Of a DNA stretch of 6,014 bases, positions 1-6,014 are shown piece after piece (the first letter of the stretch is position 1; every line of letters starts with the position of its first letter). Both the position numbers and the translations under genes were made by a program. The notes under the pieces were generated by a model. The model had not been told where the DNA came from. It saw only the letters and a list, made by a program, of their open reading frames with translations, and ran no database searches. Location: NCBI GenBank assembly GCA_029245665.1, contig JAQWOW010000169.1:1-6014 (forward strand), read 5' to 3'. Origin of the DNA: Polaribacter sp. GTDB lineage: Bacteria; Bacteroidota; Bacteroidia; Flavobacteriales; Flavobacteriaceae.

Positions 1-1
1 G

Positions 2-283
2 TTGAGTATAAAAACTACCGAAGCCAACCCAAATAAAAATGGAGAAGTAGAAGCACCAATCGTTTTGTTAGACAAAATCGAAGCAGATTTAGAGAAATTT
101 ATGTCAAACTCTAAAAATAAAATAGTACAATTACATGTACATCCTTTTATTGCAGCTTATCTAACAAAAGGATTCAATTCTATTCGTTTTAAATGGTATT
201 TAAAACACAAAAAGTGGATTACAATTATACCTCGTGATGCTTACACATATTTGTATTATAGATTTAAGTCTCCAAAGTCTTAA
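2..283 (+). CDS. rng: Ribonuclease E/G family protein (RNase G), C-terminal fragment
   Basis: This is the C-terminal ~93 residues of a Bacteroidota-type RNase G, an endoribonuclease that cuts single-stranded RNA in rRNA maturation and mRNA turnover in the cytoplasm. The family is usually around 510-520 residues, so about four fifths of the protein, including the S1 domain, the DNase I-like catalytic site and the zinc-link cysteines, lies upstream of the window. What is visible is the 'APIVLLDKIEADLEKF' helix that follows the zinc-link region, then the conserved tail with 'VQLHVHPFIAAYLTKGF', 'KWYLKHKKWI' and 'DAYTYLYYRFKSPKS'. The first codon in frame is TTG at position 2, which I read as an internal leucine and not a start, because the RNase G similarity begins mid-domain. 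The frame ends at TAA 281-283, and a strong terminator follows 34 bp later. The call rests on remembered family sequence; I am fairly sure of the family, less so of RNase G over another E/G paralogue. Confidence 0.85.
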   Translation: MSIKTTEANPNKNGEVEAPIVLLDKIEADLEKFMSNSKNKIVQLHVHPFIAAYLTKGFNSIRFKWYLKHKKWITIIPRDAYTYLYYRFKSPKS

Positions 284-317
284 GCTCAATACAATAAAGG
301 CAATAATTTTTTATCAA

Positions 318-349
318 AAAACCCCGCAACCTAAAAGTTGCGGGGTTTT
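318..349. terminator. Bidirectional intrinsic terminator between convergent genes
   Basis: A perfect 13-bp inverted repeat (left arm 318-330, right arm 337-349) encloses a 6-nt loop, CTAAAA. The core is GC-rich (CCCCGCAAC / GTTGCGGGG) and flanked by four A and four T. Reading plus, the T-run of the right arm continues as TTTTGTATTTT. Reading minus, the complement gives a run of six T followed by GATAA. It sits between the 3' end of the RNase G gene and the 3' end of the minus-strand EEP gene, so it can end both transcripts. It is the strongest hairpin in the window. Confidence 0.93.
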
Positions 350-370
350 GTATTTTAGAAGAGCTACTGT

Positions 371-1426
371 TTATGGTTTTTCTTTAATCAAATACATGTA
401 TACAGGATAGTGGTCAGAATAGCCTCCAGTGTATGTACCGTTCGAAAAACTTCTAAAAGGATATCCTTTATATTTTCCTTTCTTAGTTGTTAGAAATCGT
501 TTATTAAAAATCAATGCTTTGTACATTTTATAGGTAGAAAAATCTTTATCACCTTTATCTAATAGTGGAGAAGTAAAGAAAATCATATCAAATAAATTTA
601 TTTTATCTCTATATTTTAAAGTGTTAAAACCTCTGCGAAACATTTCTTCATAAGGATTGTATAGGTCGCCCTCTTTTGTATCCTTTTTTTTACTTTTTGT
701 TTGTAACACTTTTTTAAAACTAGAATTTATCGGGTCATCATTAAAATCGCCCATAATTAAAATTTTAGCATTTGCATCTTGCTTTTTAACTTGTTCTATA
801 ATTTTTATATTTTGATATGCTGCTTTTTCTCTACTAGGTCTACTTGCCAATTCACCTCCTCTTCTAGAGGGCCAATGATTTACAATTAAATGTATTAATT
901 CGTCGTCTAAATAACCAGAAATTAAGAGTTGGTCTCTTGTGAAAACCATATGGTTGTTTTTAAAAATTCGTGGATTAAAAGCTTCGTGGTAAATGGGTTT
1001 AAAATATTTTTTTTGATACAATAGCGCAACATCAATACCTCTTTTGTCTGGAGAGTCATAGTGTATAATGCCGTAATTATTTTTTATTAGATGTTTAGAG
1101 GTTACTAAATCCTTTAAAACATTTAAATTTTCTACTTCTGAGACTCCAATTATAGCGGGACTTGTTCTTGTTTTTTCAAAACCAATTTTAGCAATGGTAC
1201 TACTAATTTTTTCTATTTTATCCCAATATACTTTAGATTTGTTAGATTTTAACTCCATTATAGGGCTAGCTTCATCATTTTTATTGACATCATTAATGGT
1301 GTCAAACAAGTTTTCTAAATTATAAAAAGCAACCGTTCTAATTGCATATTTTTTTCCATTCTTCTGAGAAAAAACGGCCATAATTGACAAGGAAAAAAAA
1401 ATAATCAAAAATAATTTCTTACACAT
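371..1426 (-). CDS. Secreted endonuclease/exonuclease/phosphatase (EEP, DNase I-like) family protein
   Basis: A complete 351-residue metal-dependent phosphodiesterase of the DNase I-like EEP superfamily. Residues 1-20 form a signal peptide (MCKK, then a hydrophobic stretch ending AVFS before Gln21), so it should act in the periplasm or outside the cell; Cys2 lies before the hydrophobic core and is not a lipobox. Family motifs appear in order: FYNLENLFD (34-42, metal/active-site Asn), GVSEVEN (94-100, metal-binding Glu97), DKRGIDVALLY (127-137), NHWPSRRGG (183-191, catalytic His184), MGDFNDDP (225-232, Asp227 and Asn229) and SDHYPV (337-342, Asp338-His339). No catalytic residue is missing. The motif set resembles MnuA/DNase I-like secreted nucleases more than sphingomyelinases or inositol phosphatases, but substrate cannot be proved from sequence. 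The ATG at 1426 is chosen because it opens directly into the signal peptide; no Shine-Dalgarno is seen, as usual in this phylum. It is transcribed divergently from the receptor gene and ends at the shared terminator. Confidence 0.9.
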   Translation of the reverse strand: MCKKLFLIIFFSLSIMAVFSQKNGKKYAIRTVAFYNLENLFDTINDVNKNDEASPIMELKSNKSKVYWDKIEKISSTIAKIGFEKTRTSPAIIGVSEVENLNVLKDLVTSKHLIKNNYGIIHYDSPDKRGIDVALLYQKKYFKPIYHEAFNPRIFKNNHMVFTRDQLLISGYLDDELIHLIVNHWPSRRGGELASRPSREKAAYQNIKIIEQVKKQDANAKILIMGDFNDDPINSSFKKVLQTKSKKKDTKEGDLYNPYEEMFRRGFNTLKYRDKINLFDMIFFTSPLLDKGDKDFSTYKMYKALIFNKRFLTTKKGKYKGYPFRSFSNGTYTGGYSDHYPVYMYLIKEKP

Positions 1427-1455
1427 AATGAGGTGTTTTTTAAATGATAAAAGTA

Positions 1456-1486
1456 AGAAACTAAACCTGTTTTAGAGAGGATCAAT
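1456..1486 (-). promoter_or_regulatory. Weak candidate Bacteroidota-type promoter for the EEP gene
   Basis: On the minus strand an ATTG element (1486-1483) lies 19 nt before TAGTTTCT (1463-1456), the spacing known for the Bacteroidota sigma factor consensus TTTG-N19-TAnnTTTG. The -7 element matches only four of six fixed positions, so this is tentative. It would give a leader of roughly 25 nt before the ATG at 1426. Confidence 0.25.
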
Positions 1487-1518
1487 TCTTCTTTTTAGGA
1501 TTCTTCCGTCTTTTTGAC

Positions 1519-1526
1519 TAAATTTA
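1519..1526 (+). promoter_or_regulatory. Weak candidate -7 element for the receptor operon
   Basis: TAAATTTA at 1519-1526 differs from the Bacteroidota -7 consensus TAnnTTTG only at the last base and lies about 40 nt before the ATG at 1568, a sensible leader length. No TTG is found at the expected -33 position, so support is limited. A promoter must lie in this 141-bp divergent gap, since the upstream gene points the other way. Confidence 0.25.
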
Positions 1527-1567
1527 AGTGCGATTGAGAAAAAGAAAAATTAGAGTACAAGTTGATT

Positions 1568-4324
1568 ATGAAAAAAATTGTGATGGCAATATTTTTTCTA
1601 TTATACTCATTTATAGAGGTTAATGGACAAAATAGTGTAAAAGGAATTGTTTTAGATGATGATTCTAAAGAACTTCTTAAAGGTGTTTTTGTTCAAATAA
1701 AAAATACACCCATAAGTCAAACTACAGACTCAAACGGCGCTTTCTTGATGAAGAGCTCTCAAAGTGGAAAATTTGTTTTGGAAATAAAATTTGCTGGTTA
1801 TGAAACTCAGAACATACCGATAGAATTATCTGGAAATATTTTAGAGTTGGGAAAAATCTTTTTGTTTAAAGAGGTTTTAGAACTTCAAGATTTAAGCTTA
1901 ATAACACTTTCAGACGACGAATTGAATGATGATGCAAGTTCCGCAGATAATATTTCTGGACTTTTACAGTCATCAATGGATATTTTTCTTAGAACAGCAG
2001 CTTTTGAATTTAGTGCTTCTTTTTTTAAAGTGAAAGGCTTTGATTCAAGTCATGGAAAGTTGTTAATGAATGGTATAGAAATGAATAAAATTTATAACGG
2101 AAGAGCACAATGGAGTAATTGGGGCGGTTTAAATGATGTGCTAAGAAATCAAGAGTTTAGAAATGGTTTAAGTCCATCAGATGTTACATTTGGTGGACTT
2201 TTAGGCTCAACAAATATAAATACTAGAGCATCACAACAACGACCAGGTGTTAGGATCTCCTATTCCTCATCTAATAGAAGTTACCAACATAGAATTATGG
2301 CGACCTATTCTAGTGGAATGTTAAAAAATAATTGGGCCTACACTATTTCTGGGAGCAGAAGACATGGAAATGAGGGATTTAACGAAGCAACATCTTACAA
2401 TGCCTATTCTATGTTTACTTCTGTTGAGAAAAAAATAAATGACAAAAGCAGTATTAATTTTACAGGTATTTTTACACCAAATAGAAGAGGAAAGTCGTCA
2501 CCAAACACACAAGAAGTCTTTGATTTAAAAGGGATTAAATACAATGATTATTGGGGGTTTTTAAATGGGGAAAAAAGAAATTCAAGGATAAAAGAAGTGA
2601 ATGAGCCAATTTTGATGTTAAATCACTATTGGAATTTTTCAGGAAGTACATCAATAAATACAAATATTGCGTATCAATTTGGTAAGATAGGAAATAGCAG
2701 AATCGATTCTAATGGAGGCGCCAACCCAAGTCCAACCTATTATCAAAATTTACCAAGTTATTTTTTAAGAAATGGAGATTTTCAAGGAGCTTATACGACA
2801 CAAAAAAGATTTTTAAATCATGGGCAAATAGATTGGATAAGGATTTTTGATGCTAATATGACTGCTAAAAATTCAGGGTTAGAAAATGCCTATGTTTTGT
2901 ATGAAGATAGAAATGACGACAAACAGTTTACGATCAATACAATTGTAACTTCAGAAGTAACCGAAAACATCTCCTTAAATGGTAAAATAGCCTATAAACG
3001 TTTGCGATCTCAAAATTTCGCGAAGGTAATCGATTTATTAGGGGGGTTGGGTTATTTAGATATTGATCCTTTTGGAGCTACTGAAGATGCAAAACAAAAC
3101 AATCTTTTAAATCCGAATAGAATTGTGGGTAAAGGAGATAACTTTAAGTATAATTTTAACTTAAATTCTGAGATTATTGCTGCTTTTGTACAAGCACAAT
3201 TCAATTATAATTCAATAGATTTTTATACAGCATTTTACCTCACGAGTACTTCTCATCAGAGAGTAGGTGTATATCAAAATGGTGGTTTTTCAGAAAATTC
3301 ATTGGGCCCATCAGAAAAGACAAAATTCATGAATTATGGTTTTAAAACAGGCGCAACTTATAAATTTACAGGACGACACTTACTCGATCTAAATGTAGCT
3401 TATTTATCAGCTGCACCATCGATTAAAAATACATTTTCAAATTCAAGAGAAAATAACAATCTTGTTTTAGATCTACAAAGTGAAAAAATACGTTCTACGG
3501 ATATCAGTTATGTTTTTAGAAACCCAATATTTACATCAAAACTAACAGCATATTATACTTCCATAAAAGATGCAACAGAAATTTCTTTTTATTTTGCTGA
3601 TGGTGTTGGGGGAGATAATTCTGCATTTGTACAAGAAATACTTCGAGGAATTAATAAAAAACATCTTGGAATAGAAGTAGGTTTAGAGGCTCAAATAACA
3701 GCCTCATTTAAATTGAAAGGAGCAGCTTCTTTTGGTCAATTTACCTATGATAACAATCCGCTTCTATATTTAACTACAGAATCAGATACTGCTTCCTTAG
3801 CAGCAGGTTTCGAAGATGGTTTTAAAGATTTTGGGGAAGTGCACTTAACAAATTATAAATTAGCCACAGGACCACAAAAGGCATATTCTGTGGGGTTTGA
3901 ATATAGAGACCCAGCATATTGGTGGTTTGGCGCAACGGTTAACATTTTTGGAAATACCTTTGTAGATATTTCACCTCTAAATAGATCTCGTAATTTTTAT
4001 ACAGACGACGATGGCTTGCCCTATATAGAATACAGTGCAGAAACAGCAAAAAATCTGCTAACCCAAGAAAAATTTGATGCATATTCTATTGTAAATCTTG
4101 TTGGAGGAAAATCTTATAAAATTAATAAATACTATATAAGTTTTTTTGCAACTGTAAATAATCTACTAAATAAAACTTACAAATCTGGTGGTTTTGAACA
4201 GGGAAGAAATGCCAATTACAGACAATTATTAAAAGATAAATCTCTAGATAAACCCATTTTCGGAAACAAATATTGGTACGGTAGAGGAGCGACATATTTT
4301 ATGAATATAAATGTGTCTTTTTAA
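1568..4324 (+). CDS. TonB-dependent outer-membrane receptor with carboxypeptidase-regulatory-like N-terminal domain
   Basis: A complete 918-residue TonB-dependent transporter, expected to import a ligand across the outer membrane using ExbBD-TonB energy. I start it at ATG 1568 and not at TTG 1562, because the ATG opens directly into a typical signal peptide (MKKIVMAIFFLLYSFIEVNG, then Gln21). Residues 23 to about 98 form a CarboxypepD_reg-like beta-sandwich (VKGIVLDDDSKELLKGVFVQI, TTDSNGAF). A candidate TonB box, LSLITLS, lies at 109-115, followed by an acidic stretch. The plug runs roughly 120-220, with FKVKGFDSSHGKLLMNGIEM, an unusual Trp-rich segment (QWSNWGGLNDVLRNQEF, 181-197) and FGGLLGSTNINTRAS. 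The rest is a beta-barrel rich in aromatic strands, ending in a C-terminal Phe as expected for the BamA-recognised last strand. The length is intact, with no frameshift. It is the first gene of a two-gene operon with the DUF5689-type lipoprotein. It is not a typical SusC: no SusD partner is present. The ligand is unknown; nucleic-acid-derived material is an inference from context. Confidence 0.92.
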   Translation: MKKIVMAIFFLLYSFIEVNGQNSVKGIVLDDDSKELLKGVFVQIKNTPISQTTDSNGAFLMKSSQSGKFVLEIKFAGYETQNIPIELSGNILELGKIFLFKEVLELQDLSLITLSDDELNDDASSADNISGLLQSSMDIFLRTAAFEFSASFFKVKGFDSSHGKLLMNGIEMNKIYNGRAQWSNWGGLNDVLRNQEFRNGLSPSDVTFGGLLGSTNINTRASQQRPGVRISYSSSNRSYQHRIMATYSSGMLKNNWAYTISGSRRHGNEGFNEATSYNAYSMFTSVEKKINDKSSINFTGIFTPNRRGKSSPNTQEVFDLKGIKYNDYWGFLNGEKRNSRIKEVNEPILMLNHYWNFSGSTSINTNIAYQFGKIGNSRIDSNGGANPSPTYYQNLPSYFLRNGDFQGAYTTQKRFLNHGQIDWIRIFDANMTAKNSGLENAYVLYEDRNDDKQFTINTIVTSEVTENISLNGKIAYKRLRSQNFAKVIDLLGGLGYLDIDPFGATEDAKQNNLLNPNRIVGKGDNFKYNFNLNSEIIAAFVQAQFNYNSIDFYTAFYLTSTSHQRVGVYQNGGFSENSLGPSEKTKFMNYGFKTGATYKFTGRHLLDLNVAYLSAAPSIKNTFSNSRENNNLVLDLQSEKIRSTDISYVFRNPIFTSKLTAYYTSIKDATEISFYFADGVGGDNSAFVQEILRGINKKHLGIEVGLEAQITASFKLKGAASFGQFTYDNNPLLYLTTESDTASLAAGFEDGFKDFGEVHLTNYKLATGPQKAYSVGFEYRDPAYWWFGATVNIFGNTFVDISPLNRSRNFYTDDDGLPYIEYSAETAKNLLTQEKFDAYSIVNLVGGKSYKINKYYISFFATVNNLLNKTYKSGGFEQGRNANYRQLLKDKSLDKPIFGNKYWYGRGATYFMNINVSF

Positions 4325-4347
4325 TACTAAAATAAAAAATTACTAAA

Positions 4348-5766
4348 ATGAAAAGAAACAGAAAAATCGCATTAATACTTTTAATGAGTGTTTCCTTAAT
4401 TACGTGTGTAAAAGAGGGAGATTTTAAAGTGCCAGAAAGTTTAGGACTTGAAGAAAACACAGCAGTAAATATTATTATAGATAGTATTTCTAAAGGAACT
4501 CTTCAATTAAAAACGATAAAAGAGGTTAAAGAATTTTATATCTCAGGGAGTAAACCGATAGAAATAATGTCTAATATTGTTGTAAAAGGATATGTTATTT
4601 CTTCAGATAAATCTGGAAATTTTTACAAAGAATTTTACATGCAAGATGCTCCAGAAAACCCAAATTCTGGAATAAGAGTTAGTTTAAATTTAAGCAATAG
4701 TTATAATAAATTTAATATTGGTAGAGAAATTTACATACGTTTGAAGGGATTGTATATTGGGGAAACAAATTCTGGAGATGGGATTATTACAATTGGAGGA
4801 AAAGTAAAATTAACAGATGTTACAGAAATTGAAAACGTTTCTAAAAATCAAATACCTAATCATATTTACAGAACGGAAGTTACAGAAGAAATAATACCTA
4901 AGACAATTGATTTTTCAGCAGTAAATGCAGCAAATATTGGAACTTTTGTAACCTTAGAAAATGTTTTTTTTGAATCGGAATTAGTAGGAAAATCATATGT
5001 AGACCCAAAAGAAGATTTTGATACCCAACGTAAAATTGAGACTTGTTTGGGCTTAGGCTATGATTATTTATTTCTAGAAACAAGTTCTTTTTCAAATTTT
5101 TCAAATGAAACTTTACCAGAGAAAGCAGGAAGTATAAATGCCATTGTATCTAAAGATTTTGGAGGGAATTTTATCGTTTTAAATATAAATGACACCAGTA
5201 ATGTTCAAATGAATGACGAAAGATGTTCCCCGTTGCCAATGGAAGATTTTAAAACAATTTTATTGGAAGAAAATTTTGAGACTCAATCTGGAGAAATAGA
5301 AATACTAAATTGGTTTAATTATCGAGAAAAAGGAACTAAATCTTGGAGGTCCTATACAGATTCTTATTCGCAAAGTAAAGCGGCAAGAATAGGATCTAGA
5401 AATTCTACTGATGATCGTACAATTTCTTGGTTAATAACAGAAGGAGTGAATTTAGAGACAACATCGCAAGAGTTTTTATCTTTTGAAACCTCAAATAGTT
5501 TTGCAAATGGCAGTAAATTAGAAGTGTTGATTTCTACAGATTTTGATGGAAACAAAGACCAGATAAAGCAAGCAACTTGGACTATTTTACCCGCCAAAAT
5601 TGTTTCCAATAGCGTTTCTTTTAAAAAGTGGGTGCACTCTACTTATATAGAAATCTCATCCTATTCAGGAACTGCTCATATTGCTTTTAAATATGTAGGT
5701 TCCGGGAATAGTAACTTTGATGGTACTTATGAACTAGACCAGATTATCATTCATGCTAAAAGGTAG
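4348..5766 (+). CDS. DUF5689-type lipoprotein with C-terminal choice-of-anchor-J-like domain
   Basis: A complete 472-residue exported lipoprotein. The N-terminus has a basic start (MKRNRK), a hydrophobic core and a lipobox-like SLITC with lipidation at Cys20; Thr before the Cys is a slight departure from the usual Gly/Ala/Ser. The Lys-Glu-Gly-Asp after the Cys resembles the charged surface-export signal of Bacteroidota lipoproteins, so display on the outer face is likely. Residues about 35-295 fit DUF5689: two beta-rich halves, with VVKGYVISSDKSGNFYKEFYMQD (78-100), a long strand IYIRLKGLYIGE (128-139), then GTFVTLENVFFE (198-209) and SINAIVSKDFGGNFIVLNI (262-280), and Cys233 and Cys293 that could pair. 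Residues about 302-470 resemble choice-of-anchor-J beta-sandwiches: ENFE, WLITEGVNL, LEVLISTDFDG, IAFKYVGSG and YELDQIII. The gap after the receptor stop is 23 bp of AT-rich sequence with no promoter or terminator, so the two are co-transcribed. A role as surface ligand-binding partner of the receptor is inferred; the biochemical function of DUF5689 is not known to me. Confidence 0.86.
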   Translation: MKRNRKIALILLMSVSLITCVKEGDFKVPESLGLEENTAVNIIIDSISKGTLQLKTIKEVKEFYISGSKPIEIMSNIVVKGYVISSDKSGNFYKEFYMQDAPENPNSGIRVSLNLSNSYNKFNIGREIYIRLKGLYIGETNSGDGIITIGGKVKLTDVTEIENVSKNQIPNHIYRTEVTEEIIPKTIDFSAVNAANIGTFVTLENVFFESELVGKSYVDPKEDFDTQRKIETCLGLGYDYLFLETSSFSNFSNETLPEKAGSINAIVSKDFGGNFIVLNINDTSNVQMNDERCSPLPMEDFKTILLEENFETQSGEIEILNWFNYREKGTKSWRSYTDSYSQSKAARIGSRNSTDDRTISWLITEGVNLETTSQEFLSFETSNSFANGSKLEVLISTDFDGNKDQIKQATWTILPAKIVSNSVSFKKWVHSTYIEISSYSGTAHIAFKYVGSGNSNFDGTYELDQIIIHAKR

Positions 5767-6014
5767 GAAGGGTGGTGTTTTTTTGAACTTGTCTATCCGC
5801 TTATCACTCCTTTTTGGGTGGATAAACGGAAGTTTAGTTATGTATACGCTACCGTTCACTTTTATAAATTATCAAACTAATTTTTATGATTGGCTATAGA
5901 TTTTTGTCAAAAGACCATTAAAAAAGAGGAAGCTAGGAATTTTTTCATAATGCTATTTAACTATTTAATTCCCATATATATTAGAACGATAACTCCTGTG
6001 AAGTTCATTGTGTA
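5767..6014. other. Non-coding tail with no recognisable gene
   Basis: This 248-bp AT-rich stretch follows the lipoprotein gene. Apart from the hairpin at 5796-5830 and a 13-codon signal-peptide-like frame on the minus strand (5907-5948), I see no credible coding frame, RNA gene, direct repeat array or insertion-sequence end. A minus-strand frame is open from the window edge to a stop at 5961-5963 (17 codons). It could be the 3' tail of a gene beyond the window, but it is too short to judge. Confidence 0.6.
5796..5830 (+). terminator. Imperfect hairpin after the receptor/lipoprotein operon
   Basis: An inverted repeat pairs TCCG (5796-5799) with CGGA (5827-5830). After one C/A mismatch TTATC pairs with GATAA, then after a one-base bulge ACTC pairs with GGGT across a T-rich loop. 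It begins 30 bp after the stop codon, where an operon terminator would be expected. No clear T-run follows the right arm, so it may be a weak terminator, a 3'-end stabilising structure or another kind of repeat. Confidence 0.4.

Noticed and set aside
2..4. TTG at the window edge as a true start codon giving a 93-residue protein
   Set aside because: The product begins in the middle of the RNase E/G C-terminal region, so the TTG is an internal leucine of a gene cut by the window edge.
1568..4324. Classifying the receptor as a SusC with a glycan-utilisation locus
   Set aside because: There is no SusD homologue, glycoside hydrolase or sulfatase nearby, and the plug lacks the usual SusC pattern. 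The partner lipoprotein is DUF5689-type.
4898..5104. Minus-strand open frame of 68 codons
   Set aside because: It lies wholly inside the lipoprotein gene, has a low-complexity Leu/Lys/Phe-rich translation without a recognisable domain, and has no leader signal. It is an antisense shadow of AT-rich coding sequence.
5364..5609. Minus-strand open frame of 81 codons
   Set aside because: It is contained in the choice-of-anchor-J-like part of the lipoprotein gene, which is clearly coding on the plus strand. No family or motif is recognisable in the antisense translation.
5885..5920. Plus-strand mini frame beginning ATG at 5886 (MIGYRFLSKDH)
   Set aside because: It has eleven codons, no conserved features and no recognisable leader or promoter; chance is the simplest explanation.
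5961..6014. Minus-strand frame open from the window edge to a stop at 5961-5963 as the tail of a neighbouring gene
   Set aside because: Only 17 codons are visible, no family is recognisable, and such a short open frame is expected by chance.

Overview
The window looks like chromosomal DNA of a member of the Bacteroidota, most likely a marine Flavobacteriaceae (a Polaribacter- or Tenacibaculum-like genus is a guess). The grounds are the strongly AT-rich sequence, the absence of Shine-Dalgarno sites before the starts, AT-rich leaders, and the gene families present: a Bacteroidota-type RNase G tail, a TonB-dependent receptor with an N-terminal carboxypeptidase-regulatory-like domain, and a DUF5689/choice-of-anchor-J lipoprotein.

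Layout: (1) 2-283, plus strand, is the last ~93 codons of a ribonuclease E/G family protein whose start lies outside the window. (2) 318-349 is a perfect 13-bp terminator hairpin shared with the gene that converges on it. (3) 371-1426, minus strand, is a complete secreted endonuclease/exonuclease/phosphatase (EEP, DNase I-like) protein with every catalytic motif intact. (4) 1427-1567 is a 141-bp divergent intergenic region that must hold the promoters for both directions. (5) 1568-4324, plus strand, is a complete TonB-dependent outer-membrane receptor. (6) 4348-5766, 23 bp downstream and surely in the same operon, is a lipoprotein with an N-terminal DUF5689-like region and a C-terminal choice-of-anchor-J-like beta-sandwich. 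(7) 5767-6014 is a non-coding tail with an imperfect hairpin and a possible vestigial signal-peptide start on the minus strand.

How the genes may work together (inference): the receptor and the downstream lipoprotein have the architecture of a surface capture-and-import pair, like SusC/SusD but with a different lipoprotein. The divergent neighbour is a secreted nuclease/phosphodiesterase-like enzyme. The three together could be an extracellular nucleic-acid or phosphodiester scavenging module supplying phosphorus, nitrogen or nucleosides. This is the main functional hypothesis of the window. No mobile element, CRISPR array, tRNA or rRNA was seen.
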